Notes: generated from the sequence alone by a model not told the origin. DNA of 64,000 bases from Salisapilia sapeloensis (GCA_023334545.1 JAADVB010000027.1:52581-116580), one strand, 5' to 3'. Positions 10,701 through 21,637 are shown, counted from the stretch's first letter. Translations and numbers: made by a program.

Positions 10701-11919
10701 TTATTTTTGCTCCGGATGGAAATACTTTTGCAGTCCTTGACGCTGCGTTTCTGTCAGCTCCCTCGGGAACACGACATCGAATGTGATACGGAGATCGCCA
10801 TGTCGACTCGGATCGTTCGTTCGAGGCATACCTTGGCCCTTGGCGACATGAACGTATCTCGGAGGTGTCACCTGGTCTCTTTCGATGTTGACGACGTGTC
10901 CATCTAGATGCTCCACTTGCTTTTGGAAACCGACGAGACTCTCCTTAAGACTGATGGCAAGGTCCATGTACAAGTCGTCTCCATCTCTTGTGAATACTGG
11001 ATGAGGTAGTGTGGACAGGATGATACGCAAGTGACCTGCTTGAGCATGTTTGTTCTCCGGGTGTTCATCCGCGTAGTTCTCCAGCTCCACTTCTAATCCG
11101 TCCGGAGATCCTTTCTCCACATCAATGTCAAAGTGCAGGTCCGTCATCTCCACCTTTCGTCCGCCGCATACAGGACAGGTGGACGTCGACATCTTTCCTT
11201 TGCCACCACACTTGTCACAAGTCGATTGGAACTGCTGGATGAAGCCCATGCCCATACGTCTCGTCGTCGTCTGGACACCAGACCCTCGGCACTGGTCACA
11301 CACGTGGACGTGGTCTTCATGCGCTGCTCCGGAGCCATGGCAGTGCGGACACACAGTCTGTCGACGGTAGGAGAATTGGATGGTCTCGCCAGAGTACAGG
11401 GTGGCTAGAGAGACTCGAAGTGGCATCAGAACGTCCGGGCCACGTGTAGGTTCTTGCTCCCGTTGGCGTCGACCGCCTCCAAAGAACTGGGAAAAGATAT
11501 CGAACGGGTCGTGGGCTTGACGACCGCCTCCGCTCTGTAGTCCTTCCTCCCCATACCGATCGTACGTCGCTTTCTTTTCCTCATCCGACAAGACTTCATA
11601 GGCTGCATGACACACATGAGTACCAGTAGCACATAGGCAATTGTAATACGATAGCATACCACTCGCTACTTCAGCAAATTTCTTCTGGGCCTCTTCATCC
11701 CCTGGGTTCTTGTCCGGATGATGCTAGCACAAGCGTCAGTGCCGAAAGTGCCTGCTACATGTCGGATCAACATACCTTGAGCGATAGTTTTCGAAAGGCT
11801 CGCTTAATCTCGGCCGAAGATGCATCACGAGACACACCGAGCACTTCATAGTAGTCAGTAGCAGCTACGAGCACTGCAACGTAGGCCAAGATCGTGAGCA
11901 CCAGCGCCACGGTCTTCAT
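10701..11919 (-). CDS. Secretory-pathway DnaJ/Hsp40 co-chaperone (ERdj3/Scj1-like)
   Basis: Three exons (11776-11919, 11660-11723, 10701-11602; introns of 52 and 57 nt) encode 369 residues. A hydrophobic signal sequence (about residues 1-20, ending VLVAA) precedes a J domain with the HPD tripeptide directly after the first splice junction. A G/F-rich linker (FFGGGRRQR), four Cys-x-x-Cys-x-Gly zinc repeats ([32 protein letters not shown]) and the C-terminal substrate-binding domain follow. This is a type I J-protein that should stimulate an ER Hsp70 (BiP). No KDEL/HDEL is present (it ends HPEQK), so retention would depend on partners. It diverges from IF-2 across about 160 bp. Confidence 0.92.
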
Positions 11920-12044
11920 CTCGTAAGTTCGAATGTGTCTCGCGATCCAAGGCTGCTGGTAGAAAGATAGAGGCGTTTGTATGTCGAGGAGCGTGTCTTG
12001 TAGAAAAGATAGCACTAATGGGATATCTTGATTTTTGTATTTGG

Positions 12045-12051
12045 TCACTTC
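12045..12051 (+). promoter_or_regulatory. Possible initiator element (TCACTTC) before mtIF-2
   Basis: TCACTTC matches the oomycete initiator consensus YCAYTYY about 30 bp upstream of the ATG at 12081. It lies downstream of the alternative ATG at 12018, so it favours the shorter start that exposes a mitochondrial presequence. Motif match only. Confidence 0.33.
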
Positions 12052-12080
12052 CTAACCAACAGATAGCGAGGCAACGAGTG

Positions 12081-14726
12081 ATGCTGCGACTACGCAAGTA
12101 CGCGGCACTTTCGTCTCTAGGATGCCGATGTAGAGCTCCAAACGCTCCTGCAATCCAGTTGCAAGTAGCCACGTTTGCGACGAATGATAATCGCAAGAAG
12201 AAGAAACATCAGAATGGGAATCATCGATCGCACACGAGCAAGCGGCAGCAACCTCCAGTACAGAATGAGAAGAAGACGGGCGGTGCGGTCTTTACGAACA
12301 AGTTCCAGAACCTCCTCTCCTTTGCATTTGAAGCAGAGGAAGATGAGCAGCAGACAGGAGCAGACAGGAAGCAATCGGCCAAGCCAGTCAAGAAGCGCAA
12401 TAGCAATAAGAAGACTGTCACCAAAGACAACGAGCCTCTCAGCCTCAAGATCGACTTGGAAGAACCGTCTGAGCTTGAAAGCCTCGAGTCTTTGAATCTC
12501 ACTCCTCAAGTTCCGTCCGAGTCGAGAAAGAAGCAGTCTCCAAAGCACAAGACCAAGAGCAAGGAGCGCCACCAGCCACAAGGCAAGCCAAAGCAGGACA
12601 CTTCCAAGCCAAAGTATGACGCTAACAAACCCAGACATGGCAGTGGGAAGAAACGAGAACGAGGCTACTTGCAGCACTTTAAGTTTGAAACATCCTTGTT
12701 CGACGACGATGCAGAAGTCTTTACGCACGTCGACTGGGGCAACAACTTTGATGACGGAGAGAAAGAGTTCCGAGCTCGTCGTCGAGAGAAAAAGCAGCAG
12801 GAAAAACAGGAGCGTGTGAATGCCATGCGGGCGCAGGTGAAGAAACAGGAGGTCGAGATCCCGTCGCCATCCGTCAGTGTCCGTGACCTCGCCGACAGGA
12901 TGAACGTCAAGACGAGGGTGTTAATCCGCGCGCTTCGAGACTTGGGCGAGGGTGGGCTTCACGAAGACAGTTACGTGACGAGTGAAGTGGCAGAAGTAGC
13001 GGTAGAAGCTCTGAGCATGATCCCCGTCCTCTTGCCTCCCGAGTTTGTCGATTTGGAGCTCACAACACCTCCAAAGGACACGAGTCACTTGCCTTCTCGA
13101 CCTCCCGTCGTCTCAGTCATGGGACACGTCGACCATGGCAAGACCACGCTTCTCGACGCTTTACGTAAAAGTCAGACGGCGCAGTCCGAGGCCGGTGGCA
13201 TCACACAAAAGATCGGCGCCTTCTCCGTCGATCTCGGCAAACAGTTTGGCAAGATGACGTTCATCGACACACCAGGACACGCTGCCTTCTCCAACATGCG
13301 TTCTCGTGGCGCACAGCTGACGGATGTTCTCGTCCTAGTGGTGGCAGCAGACGACGGTGTCCAGCCGCAGACTCAAGAAGCGATTGAGCTGGCGAGACAG
13401 AGTGGCACGCCTGTCGTCGTGGCCATCACCAAGTGCGACATGCACGCGCATGACAAGGACGAAGTGGTCCGTCGGATCGGGGAAGAGCTGATGAAGCACG
13501 GTCTGACGAGTGAAGGCATGGGCGGAGACACGCCGCTCGTGTGTGTGAGTGGCAAGACAGGAGACGGACTGCAGGAACTCAAGGAAACGATCGCCTTGCA
13601 TAGTGAAGTGCTAGAGCTTCGTGCCGATGACAAGAGCAGTGGTGAGGCCGTAGTCATGGAAGCAAATGTCGCCAAGGGAGTCGGCACCCAGGTAGACGTT
13701 CTGGTCAAGTGGGGTACTCTCAAGAGCGGAGACCTCGTCGTCTGTGGCCTAGAGTACGGCAAAATCAAGGCTCTAGTGGACGAGAAAAACAAGCGAGTGA
13801 AGAAGGTGTCGCCAGGCATGCCGTGCAGAGTCGTTGGACTCAAGGGCCTCCCTGTCGCCGGCGACGCTCTCTTGACTGTCGAGAGCGAAGAGAAGGCAAA
13901 GGAAGTGATTGAGCACCGAGAAGAGCTCTTGGAATGGGACCTCATGTCCAGCCATCAGGATGAAAGTGATGAGAAGAAGGTGGTGCGTCGACCTACCGGA
14001 CGCATGCGTCCTTGGCAGAAGGCAGCTTTACAGCGCAAACAGGAGGAGGAAGAGACGGCGAGGAGACTGCAGGAGGAAGCGGACGGTCCGAATTACGTGC
14101 CTATCGTCGTCAAGACGGACGCTGTTGGTGTCATATCTGCTATCGACGAGCTTCTCGCGAGTCTCCCGGAAGACGCCAGTGCAGTCGTGTCTCGCGTAGC
14201 CTCCGGCGTGGGCCCCGTGACCTCGTCTGACGTAGCCAAGGCCGCTGCCTCGAATGCGACGATCTTTGCCTTTAACGCGAAGGCTCCTGCGCCAGTGTCC
14301 AAGGAAGCGCTCGGTCTGAACGTGGAGATCCGCAACCACAACGTCGTGTACTCGTTGCTGGACGACCTCAAGGAGCTGCTCGACAGCCACTCGGACGAGA
14401 TGACACAGAAGCACGTGGTCGGCAGCGCTGAGATCGTGCAGGCGATTCCGATCGGCACGGGCGGACGACGGACGGCCATGGTCGCCGGGTGCAAGGTCAC
14501 GAGCGGCAGTCTGTCGCTGCAGAGCAAGTACCGTCTGCTGAGAGACGGAGAGGTGGTCGCAGAGGATGTGAACATGGGCAGCATGCGTCACTTCCAGGAT
14601 AAGGTGAGTAGCGTGACCAAGGGCCAGGAGTGCGGTCTCCAGTTTGACGACTTGAACGACTTCCGTCCTGGAGATGTGCTCGAAGCCTACAAAGTAGAGC
14701 GTGTCAAGAAGGAGAGTGTAGCTTAA
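12081..14726 (+). CDS. Mitochondrial translation initiation factor IF-2
   Basis: A single exon of 881 residues. The start at 12081 gives [19 protein letters not shown], an Arg-rich amphipathic leader suited to mitochondrial import. A Lys-rich disordered part follows, then an IF2_N-like segment ([19 protein letters not shown]) and the GTPase domain: [10 protein letters not shown] (G1, about residue 345), [16 protein letters not shown] (G3), TKCD (G4, about 450). EF-Tu-like domain II and the C-terminal initiator-tRNA-binding part complete the family layout. IF-2 brings formyl-Met-tRNA to the small subunit of the mitochondrial ribosome. The G4 box has Thr where bacterial and human homologues have Asn. 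Length fits the family. Confidence 0.93.
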   Translation: MLRLRKYAALSSLGCRCRAPNAPAIQLQVATFATNDNRKKKKHQNGNHRSHTSKRQQPPVQNEKKTGGAVFTNKFQNLLSFAFEAEEDEQQTGADRKQSAKPVKKRNSNKKTVTKDNEPLSLKIDLEEPSELESLESLNLTPQVPSESRKKQSPKHKTKSKERHQPQGKPKQDTSKPKYDANKPRHGSGKKRERGYLQHFKFETSLFDDDAEVFTHVDWGNNFDDGEKEFRARRREKKQQEKQERVNAMRAQVKKQEVEIPSPSVSVRDLADRMNVKTRVLIRALRDLGEGGLHEDSYVTSEVAEVAVEALSMIPVLLPPEFVDLELTTPPKDTSHLPSRPPVVSVMGHVDHGKTTLLDALRKSQTAQSEAGGITQKIGAFSVDLGKQFGKMTFIDTPGHAAFSNMRSRGAQLTDVLVLVVAADDGVQPQTQEAIELARQSGTPVVVAITKCDMHAHDKDEVVRRIGEELMKHGLTSEGMGGDTPLVCVSGKTGDGLQELKETIALHSEVLELRADDKSSGEAVVMEANVAKGVGTQVDVLVKWGTLKSGDLVVCGLEYGKIKALVDEKNKRVKKVSPGMPCRVVGLKGLPVAGDALLTVESEEKAKEVIEHREELLEWDLMSSHQDESDEKKVVRRPTGRMRPWQKAALQRKQEEEETARRLQEEADGPNYVPIVVKTDAVGVISAIDELLASLPEDASAVVSRVASGVGPVTSSDVAKAAASNATIFAFNAKAPAPVSKEALGLNVEIRNHNVVYSLLDDLKELLDSHSDEMTQKHVVGSAEIVQAIPIGTGGRRTAMVAGCKVTSGSLSLQSKYRLLRDGEVVAEDVNMGSMRHFQDKVSSVTKGQECGLQFDDLNDFRPGDVLEAYKVERVKKESVA

Positions 14727-14789
14727 ACCGTTTAGAAGGGAAATCCAAGTCGCATTTTGGGCAGTATCAACAGTTCTAAGGTCTAAGGT

Positions 14790-16472
14790 CTATAGAATCG
14801 AACGAAGGTACAGGAGAGCTGCGTCTGCGTGGTTCTCTTCGGCGCTCTCCAACGCTTGTGTGAGCATGTCGTGCGAGATGCGAGACGGTAGAGTCGAGCA
14901 GAGGCATTCCAGACAGGCTGCATAGTCCAGTGCGGCGGCGTCCACGAGCGCTTCTGGAAGACGCAGGTACAAAGCAGCATTGTCAAGCGACAGGAGCCAC
15001 TGGACGACGTCCACGTGGTTGCAGCTTACAGCAACTTCGAACGCATCCGCAAGCCACGCGTTCCACTGGAGCGTGTTCTGGAAGCTAGCGTGGAGACGAG
15101 CGAGAGCATCACAGTGACCTTTAATCGCTGCTCCCATTACTCCTTTAGAGCTAATGGACCATCCGTAGGAAGGGCACAAGTCTACCAAGTAGTCCAGTGT
15201 TTCCATGTCACCAGAGGAAGCTGCTTCGTCTATGACATTCGTGTCTCCATCGGCATGCAGTTGGTCTTGCTGACGCTCACGAAGCCATTTGATAGCATCC
15301 AAATGGCCTTTGCTGGCAGCAACAGACGTGGCTCGGATCGCATGTTCCGAGTCCAACGTCGAGATGTTGTTGTCATGGAGGAACGCCAGTACGTGCGTAA
15401 ATCCTCTACTAGCTGCATTCACGTACGCTTGCGGCGTACAAATAGATCCTTGCGGATTATCCAGTAAGAACATATGCGCATGGGCTTGGAGCCACTCGAG
15501 GATTCTCACGTGACCGGCATTCGCGGCGACGTCCATCCACGCATGGTCTCCAGCATCGCATTTCAACGTCTCCACGTGGAGATGGCCGACGAGGAACTCA
15601 AGCACAGCCAAGTGGTTGTTGGCAATGGCTCCTTCCAGCATCTTCGATCCAGCGAGTTCGAATTTCGCAGGATAACGTGTAGCCAGGTAGCCCAGCATTT
15701 CCAAGTATCCGCCACGAGCTGCGTGCTGCATGGCTTTCTGGATCTGCATGTCATCCTGGCAGATCTGGCGGTCGCAGAGCCACTTAAGGACGTCGAGACA
15801 TCCAGTAGAGGCAGCCCTCGCCAGCGCCCTGGTGCAGGAACCCAAGATGTCAGGAACATTCTTCTCCATCCACTCTAGCACGTGCAAATGGCCGTGTTGG
15901 GCAGCCAAGTCGGCGGCACGTGACGAGCAGCCTTCGTTCCGGTTGTTCAAAAGCCACTGCATGACGTCCACGTGACCGTTCATCGCTGCGAGGTCCATTG
16001 CACGACTAGTGCACCCTTCGGAGCGATGCTGCTGGAGCCACTGTAAGACGTGCGTATGACCGTTCTTCGCTGCGTCATCCATGGCCCTCGTAGAGCAGCC
16101 ATTCAGCGGCGCAGGCGTGTTATCAAGCCACTGCAGTATACCCAGGTGTCCATTAGCAGCAGCAAAGTCCATCACGAGCGTCGAGTGTTCATCCGCCGAA
16201 GAAGCCAGCACCTGAACGAGATGCGGGAGGCCCTTTGCGGCTGCACGCTCAATCGTCCATGACTGCGAATGGTCTAGGAATTGACCAATGGAGCTCCAGA
16301 CGTGCGGGAGCTCCATGTCCCTGGAGAGGCACACTGCCTTGGCTGCCGTCGCTGCGCTCATGACTTCTTCTTTAAGGGGCGTACGCGCTACTGAACGCGG
16401 TCCAGCCGTCCGTCCGCACGAGATTCTGAACTTTTCGAGCCAATCAATGTCGCAGATGGTTTTCACGAACAT
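14790..16472 (-). CDS. Ankyrin-repeat protein
   Basis: An uninterrupted 560-residue protein made almost wholly of ankyrin-like repeats with a spacing of about 33 residues. Typical units read A-A-x-N-G-H-x-x-V-x-Q-W-L, with linkers such as RSEGCTSRAMD. This tandem style is abundant in oomycete genomes. A short N-terminal cap (residues 1-60) precedes the first repeat; no kinase, F-box or transmembrane segment accompanies them. Ankyrin arrays are protein-binding surfaces, so a scaffold role is inferred and the partner is unknown. It converges with IF-2, 63 bp apart. Confidence 0.85.
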   Translation of the reverse strand: MFVKTICDIDWLEKFRISCGRTAGPRSVARTPLKEEVMSAATAAKAVCLSRDMELPHVWSSIGQFLDHSQSWTIERAAAKGLPHLVQVLASSADEHSTLVMDFAAANGHLGILQWLDNTPAPLNGCSTRAMDDAAKNGHTHVLQWLQQHRSEGCTSRAMDLAAMNGHVDVMQWLLNNRNEGCSSRAADLAAQHGHLHVLEWMEKNVPDILGSCTRALARAASTGCLDVLKWLCDRQICQDDMQIQKAMQHAARGGYLEMLGYLATRYPAKFELAGSKMLEGAIANNHLAVLEFLVGHLHVETLKCDAGDHAWMDVAANAGHVRILEWLQAHAHMFLLDNPQGSICTPQAYVNAASRGFTHVLAFLHDNNISTLDSEHAIRATSVAASKGHLDAIKWLRERQQDQLHADGDTNVIDEAASSGDMETLDYLVDLCPSYGWSISSKGVMGAAIKGHCDALARLHASFQNTLQWNAWLADAFEVAVSCNHVDVVQWLLSLDNAALYLRLPEALVDAAALDYAACLECLCSTLPSRISHDMLTQALESAEENHADAALLYLRSIL

Positions 16473-16584
16473 ACAACAAGAAAGTCTAACGGAGCCTTAA
16501 GGGATGCGGTCTCTTCATGATCTTATGCCAATCCAAAATTGGCTACCTATGCCTCTACCGTTCATTAGTCGCGATCATTGTGCT

Positions 16585-17109
16585 CTATTCACCTAACACT
16601 TCCGTCGCTAGTTTAGTTAGATCGTCATCCACCTGGACGACGTGTTTGTGCAAACTCTGGCACTGCTCCTGCAACGTCGAGATGTGGCCTCGCTGGACAC
16701 TTAGGCACTTGTTCAGGCGCTCGATTTCATCGTTCGCGCTGCTTAAACGCTTTTGGTAGTCTGTCTGTAGCTTCTGCAGCTCTTCACTCACGTGCTCCGT
16801 GATCTCCTCGATCTTGGCAAGCAGCAGCGCCTTCTCGGACTGGTGCAGCGAATTGAGCTTTTGGATCGTGTTCTCGTGCGCCTGGACCTTGCAATCCAAG
16901 GCGTAAATCTGATCTTTGACACTAATGCGCGTGCCGGCTGGGTTACCTGAGTTTAAAATCGGTGAAGCTACACGAACGCACGAGGGTCGTCGTGATTCCC
17001 GTTGGCATGGAGCACAATCCTCCTCGACTTCCTTAAACATCCGATCGCTCTCCATGTTCACGCTTAGGTTCTTCATCATAGTACCAACACTGGACAAACG
17101 AGGCTCCAT
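16585..17109 (-). CDS. Small coiled-coil protein, family unknown
   Basis: This intron-less frame encodes 174 residues. The first 60 are polar with two Cys (C-A-P-C); from about residue 65 to the end the sequence is a heptad-like coiled coil (KVQAHENTIQKLNSLHQSEK, QKRLSSANDEIERLNKCL). No transmembrane segment is seen. I do not recognise a family; size and build would suit a small cytoskeletal or centriolar protein, but nothing in the sequence proves it. It shares strand with the ankyrin gene, 112 bp upstream of it. Confidence 0.62.
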   Translation of the reverse strand: MEPRLSSVGTMMKNLSVNMESDRMFKEVEEDCAPCQRESRRPSCVRVASPILNSGNPAGTRISVKDQIYALDCKVQAHENTIQKLNSLHQSEKALLLAKIEEITEHVSEELQKLQTDYQKRLSSANDEIERLNKCLSVQRGHISTLQEQCQSLHKHVVQVDDDLTKLATEVLGE

Positions 17110-17272
17110 GTTGCTCGCAGCGTGAGTCAGTCAGTAACTGTTGAGTCGTGTGCTTAGACGCTAAAGTAACGAAATGCCAACAACAAACAAGGAAGCAGCA
17201 ATCGAGGACGTAGCACCGCGTTTAGCAGGCAAGAATGCGAAGTATGTTAGCAAGCGACTATATTTAACCAGG

Positions 17273-17655
17273 CTATACATAGTCTGCGAACTCAAGTAGG
17301 TCTGGAGGATCGGAAATAGACATCCTATGCATAGGTACACATCGTTCTCATCCAGAGTGTTATCTCATCCGAGTCGCTTTGCTAAAGTCGAGTACTACCA
17401 CCCTGTTTTAAATAAATTTCCAAACGCGTTACGAATGTACAAGTGCCCATCGTCCCAAAGCTTTCCTCGAGTAAATTTTGCAAGTCGCGCCTGTGCGGGA
17501 AGCATATACGTTACTTTGATACTAGCTGATCTGTCAACATCAAGCAGGTGGAACACATCTGGTCGATGGGATGTGTAGCATGTGATAGTCCAGTCGCCGT
17601 CCCCTTCCTTTCTATTCGACAACGATAGTGATGATGTAAAAACTGGGCGGCACAA
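17273..17655 (-). CDS. Unidentified small gene, 5' end unresolved
   Basis: An open frame at 17402-17655 joins through a 77-nt intron (17325-17401, GTGGTA...GCATAG) to a short last exon (17273-17324) ending in SDPPDLLEFADYV. The join holds frame and the tail looks like genuine protein, which is why I list it. About 102 residues are visible from the frame opening. No ATG opens the main exon: an in-frame stop lies just upstream of the first sense codons, so a further 5' exon or a sequence error is needed. No family was recognised; the body contains FTRGKLWDDGHLYIRNAFG. It diverges from the START-like gene at 17719. Confidence 0.38.
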
Positions 17656-17718
17656 TTCGATTCAACCGATCATTCCACGTCGGATAGCCACCTCACACAT
17701 ACGATTTGGACGGTGAGA

Positions 17719-19077
17719 ATGAAGCTCGAGTTCTCGCCGCCGCGGCAGGTTACAATTCCGGTCGAAGATCAAGATGCGCTGCGTGATCAAGCGATGGCTA
17801 TCATCGATGATACGCTGGACCAGTTCGACCAGTTCGTGCGCGACGGAAGAGCGCTCTCGCCGCAGTACTACCAGCCCGTCAAGGCTCGACCGGGACTGCA
17901 GTTGTTCCAGGAGCGCCCGGAAGCAACCATCCACTTTGACAAGTCGCGCATGTACAACCCATCCACGCCAAAGCTACTGTCGATGGACGAGAAAGATGGT
18001 GCTTGTCTGTCCAATAGCTCTGGGAAGACACGACACGATCTAGGCCTGACGTCGTCCAGCACAGGCAAGTCCTCTACAGCAGCAAGCAACACTGGCAGCA
18101 GCCAAGGCGGCAAAACCATTCGTATCGCTGAAAAATCCAAGAACCCGGTGCTCATCGGAACTTGGGCGGCAGATGGAAGCCTGGAGGATTACATGTTTGG
18201 AACAATGCTGGACGACCCGTCTGCCTCGAATTTTTCCAACGGTACCGCAGATGCCCGGTGCGACCTCCAGCGTGTCGTCGGGTGTATCGACGATCCGACG
18301 ATCGATGAGCCGTTCCACTTTCTCGGCATCCGGTGGATCCTATTCGAGTCGAAAGGGATACAAATGCGGAACCAGACGCAGGATACTGCAATTCTGCACG
18401 GCACGGGCATTGTCCAAGACAAAGAAGGGCGGCGCGTAGGGTACGACATGTACCAGTCCGTCTTGCACTCGAGCATCCCAGACTACAGTCGCTATGGCGT
18501 CGAGAGGATCAAGGTGTGGTACATTAGCCTCGTACGAGAAGAACCTGGTGGGGGCCTCGAGTTCTTCACGACAGCAGTCACGCACCCCGACAGCACACAT
18601 GCAAAGCGAGGCAAGGTCCCACTGGCAGTACAGAGGTTACTATCCGTCGTGGATACGTTCGACACTTCACTCGTACGAAAGCTGCAATGGCTCGCGATGA
18701 AATCTCGTTTCGACCCTAATATGCAGCGGAAACGAAGAGCTACGACAAGTGACGGGAGCGGCACGTGCAGGATGTGCGCCAAGAAGGCGAACAAGTGGGG
18801 TCCTTTCAGTAGCTCCACGTCTATCTGTCACATCTGCTGCGAAGTCGTGTGCCAAAAGTGCTGCGTCACGAAGAAAGTTTGCGTCGACGCAACAGAAGAC
18901 GAGTGCGTGAAGAGCACGTGGGAGTTTTGTATCGGATGCGTCATGCGAGCTAAAGGCAGGTGTGGCAAGACGATCGCCGCAGAGGCTATGCACGAAAGCT
19001 CACTTTCGACTGCTTCCGTCCGACCTAGCACGTTTAGTCCGTCTGGAAGCCAGGGTAGCAATGCATTTCATTGGTAA
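17719..19077 (+). CDS. START-like protein with divergent zinc finger
   Basis: A single exon of 452 residues. The region from about 130 to 320 (from VLIGTWAADGSLEDYMFG through AVQRLLSVVDTFDTS) resembles the START-like lipid-binding domain of oomycete START/FYVE proteins. A Cys-rich C-terminal finger follows: C-R-M-C, then C-H-I-C-C-E-V-V-C-Q-K-C-C, then C-I-G-C. The basic R-R-H-H-C-R signature of FYVE is missing, so PI3P binding is doubtful. A GTG lies six bases upstream in frame, but the ATG at 17719 is the natural start. Probably paralogous in design to the protein at 8518-10671. Lipid ligand unknown. Confidence 0.75.
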   Translation: MKLEFSPPRQVTIPVEDQDALRDQAMAIIDDTLDQFDQFVRDGRALSPQYYQPVKARPGLQLFQERPEATIHFDKSRMYNPSTPKLLSMDEKDGACLSNSSGKTRHDLGLTSSSTGKSSTAASNTGSSQGGKTIRIAEKSKNPVLIGTWAADGSLEDYMFGTMLDDPSASNFSNGTADARCDLQRVVGCIDDPTIDEPFHFLGIRWILFESKGIQMRNQTQDTAILHGTGIVQDKEGRRVGYDMYQSVLHSSIPDYSRYGVERIKVWYISLVREEPGGGLEFFTTAVTHPDSTHAKRGKVPLAVQRLLSVVDTFDTSLVRKLQWLAMKSRFDPNMQRKRRATTSDGSGTCRMCAKKANKWGPFSSSTSICHICCEVVCQKCCVTKKVCVDATEDECVKSTWEFCIGCVMRAKGRCGKTIAAEAMHESSLSTASVRPSTFSPSGSQGSNAFHW

Positions 19078-19303
19078 ATGGGTAAATATAATCTACGTGG
19101 AACAAGGTCAATTGCTTGACAGGGACGTCCCATCGAGTAGGAATCAGGAGAGGTCATTACCACACGCAGTCGTCTGGTTATGTTCACTAAATAAAGTCTC
19201 TTTACACAGGCGATTTGTAGGAGGCACATAGAAAGGAGGCTGTATTTTTCTGGACATGATGAGGCACGAATAAGCAGCGATCGATCAGATTATAAAGCCA
19301 GCC

Positions 19304-21529
19304 ATGCCAAGGCTACTGACAGCGCTGCTTCTCGGTCTCGGCACGGCGTACGCGGCGAAGAGTCCTGCGGACGCTCTAGTCACAACGGTGGTGAGCGTCA
19401 AGTCTCTCGAGAACCTCTTCTTTGGCACGAGTGCGGCGGACCAAGGATGGGGAGCCAGATTACCTTCCCAGAATGACAGTCCACGAAAGTACTATACGCT
19501 TGAGTACGACCCGACACGGCCGTTTGGATGTCCGAATACAACTACGGAGCATCATGATAAAGTAAAGTCCGACGCGACGATCTTACTTGTCCAACGAGGT
19601 GACTGCTCGTACTCGGACAAGGCTGTCTACGCCCAGCAGCGAGGAGCATCAGCATTATTAATCACCGATACGTGGGAACAAGTTGCGAGTAGAGCCCAGA
19701 ACAAGTCTGCGTCGTCTGAGAACGTAGCGCTAGAGTACGACTGCGCGAATGGGGAGTCCAGATACAAAGTGCCGAAAGACTCGTGGGTCACGACAGTCAA
19801 CGACACCGAGTGCGCTTTAAACAGCGCCTGTGACTCGGGCATGTGTGTTCCCACATCCAACGTCAGTGCTGGACACACTGTATCAGTGTGCTGTGCGTGG
19901 GACGTTCCGGACGTTATGGGCTTTGCCACAACCAAGTTCGTATCGGCCGAGGAAGAGATTCATATTCCTGTCATTCGAATTACCGTTAAAGATGGAGAAA
20001 TCCTACGCTCTCTAGCAAACGAAAAGGTCGAGATGACATTTTATACAAGAGTAGACGGTCCGGTGGACCCTGCGCAGATCCTTCTGTGGCTTCTAGCGAT
20101 TCTAACGGTGCTGTATGGCGGCTACCGAGGCGCAGCTATCGAGCGGTTCCGTGCTATATGTGCGTCGCATCCCGCCAGCATGCATATCCCTACGCCGGAA
20201 GCACAGATTATAACTGAAGTACCTCGTTCAAGCCCATCGGAGACAGCGTCCTATGATAATGAGTCACCAGCAGTCCTCGGTCACGGCTCGAACGACGAAA
20301 CGACGTCCGAAACGCATCCAGAGCAATCTTCCTCGTCCTATAGATCGGAAGAAGAGGATGTCATGGTTCTCCACTGGTCTCACATCTTCGTCTTCCTCAT
20401 CTTTGCCTCTGCCCTCCTCTTGCTTCTCTTCTACGTCGACATCGTGATCGTCGTCATCATCGGCTTCACCATCGCCTCTGCCATCAGTTCGTACGAAGTA
20501 TTCTGGCGACGTATGTGGCTCAATCTGCCTGCCCTTCAGTCTCATCCGTGCCCGTCGGCCAAAGACGTCGATGTCAAGTACTTCGGGATCATCTTCCAGC
20601 CAAGTCTCTGGACTCGAGCAGACTTTGTCGCGTCCGCGTGTGCCGTCACGGGCGCCGTCCTGTGGTTTGCTTGCCGACATAAGGATGGCGCGTGGGTGTT
20701 CCAAGACATCTTTGGCATCTGCCTCTCCCTTGTCTTCCTCTCGTCCATCCGGCTGCCCAACTTGAAAATCGCGACGGCCTTCCTCATCGCTGTCTTCATC
20801 TACGACATCTTCATGGTCTTCATCTCTCCTCTCATCTTCCAAGAAAGTGTCATGATCAAAGCAGCCACAGGAGGTGCCCAATCCGAGACGCTTGCGTCTT
20901 CTGCCTATTGCGTTCGATACCCACAAGACAGTGACTGCGTTCAAGAGCAGGTGCCTCTCCTCTTACGTATGCCCAAATTCCTGACGTGGCAGGAGAGCGC
21001 GACGATGCTTGGACTGGGCGACATCGTCATTCCTGGTCTTCTCCTAGTCTTTTGCGCTCGATATGACTACGCCACTCGTGGACAGCTCCTCGGGTCCGTC
21101 AAACGAGACCTTGCTCGACTAAACTCGAAGCGAGAGATCCCAGTCGATCGAGGCGAGAATGAAAATGAGGTTGGAGCCCTCGTAAGGGTCCAGGGGGATC
21201 CTGCACCGACAGAGAATACCCGAAAGTCTGGTTTCCAAAAGCAAGGCAAGGGTCTCTTCTCCATCAGCATGCTCGGATACGCCGCGGGACTCTTGCTCGC
21301 GAACATTGGTGTCGTCGCTACTGGCAAAGGACAACCAGCGTTGATGTACCTCGTTCCGTGTACACTAGGCCTCGTGGTGTTCGTCGGGTGGAAGCGAGGG
21401 ATTTTGAGTGACCTGTGGCAAGGTCCAGAAGTGTTAAAGAACAAGCCAGAGGCAGAGGATGAACTGGGTGATACGCCCGTGGCTGTAACGACCGACTACT
21501 ATGCGAATCGGGACCAAAGTATCGTCTAG
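19304..21529 (+). CDS. Signal peptide peptidase-like intramembrane aspartyl protease (SPPL2 type)
   Basis: An intron-less gene of 741 residues. An N-terminal signal peptide (MPRLLTALLLGLGTAYA) leads into a luminal protease-associated (PA) domain, with LLVQRGDCSYSDKAVYAQ as its core. A Cys-containing segment, one membrane span and an acidic loop follow, then the multi-pass catalytic part. All three presenilin/SPP active-site motifs are visible: YD in FLIAVFIYDIFMVF (about 499), GLGD in MLGLGDIVIPG (about 569) and PAL in GQPALMYL (about 676). Such enzymes cut type II membrane proteins within the bilayer, in endosomes, vacuoles or Golgi. The presence of a PA domain points to SPPL rather than ER SPP. 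Substrates unknown. Confidence 0.94.
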   Translation: MPRLLTALLLGLGTAYAAKSPADALVTTVVSVKSLENLFFGTSAADQGWGARLPSQNDSPRKYYTLEYDPTRPFGCPNTTTEHHDKVKSDATILLVQRGDCSYSDKAVYAQQRGASALLITDTWEQVASRAQNKSASSENVALEYDCANGESRYKVPKDSWVTTVNDTECALNSACDSGMCVPTSNVSAGHTVSVCCAWDVPDVMGFATTKFVSAEEEIHIPVIRITVKDGEILRSLANEKVEMTFYTRVDGPVDPAQILLWLLAILTVLYGGYRGAAIERFRAICASHPASMHIPTPEAQIITEVPRSSPSETASYDNESPAVLGHGSNDETTSETHPEQSSSSYRSEEEDVMVLHWSHIFVFLIFASALLLLLFYVDIVIVVIIGFTIASAISSYEVFWRRMWLNLPALQSHPCPSAKDVDVKYFGIIFQPSLWTRADFVASACAVTGAVLWFACRHKDGAWVFQDIFGICLSLVFLSSIRLPNLKIATAFLIAVFIYDIFMVFISPLIFQESVMIKAATGGAQSETLASSAYCVRYPQDSDCVQEQVPLLLRMPKFLTWQESATMLGLGDIVIPGLLLVFCARYDYATRGQLLGSVKRDLARLNSKREIPVDRGENENEVGALVRVQGDPAPTENTRKSGFQKQGKGLFSISMLGYAAGLLLANIGVVATGKGQPALMYLVPCTLGLVVFVGWKRGILSDLWQGPEVLKNKPEAEDELGDTPVAVTTDYYANRDQSIV

Positions 21530-21637
21530 ACTGCATGTATGTTGCATATCCTTCGTGTACGATTTTCGATAGAAAATAAGCAACTTGCTTTCCTGTTTTA
21601 TGCTGATTGCCTACGTGTTCATACTCCTTCCTACAAC

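Noticed and set aside
14028-14591. Minus-strand frame of 187 codons
   Set aside because: Antisense shadow of the C-terminal half of mitochondrial IF-2, which is strongly supported on the plus strand.
20264-20944. Minus-strand frame of 226 codons rich in Asp/Glu/Arg
   Set aside because: It mirrors the hydrophobic catalytic part of the SPPL gene, whose Leu/Val/Ile codons read as acidic and basic residues on the other strand.
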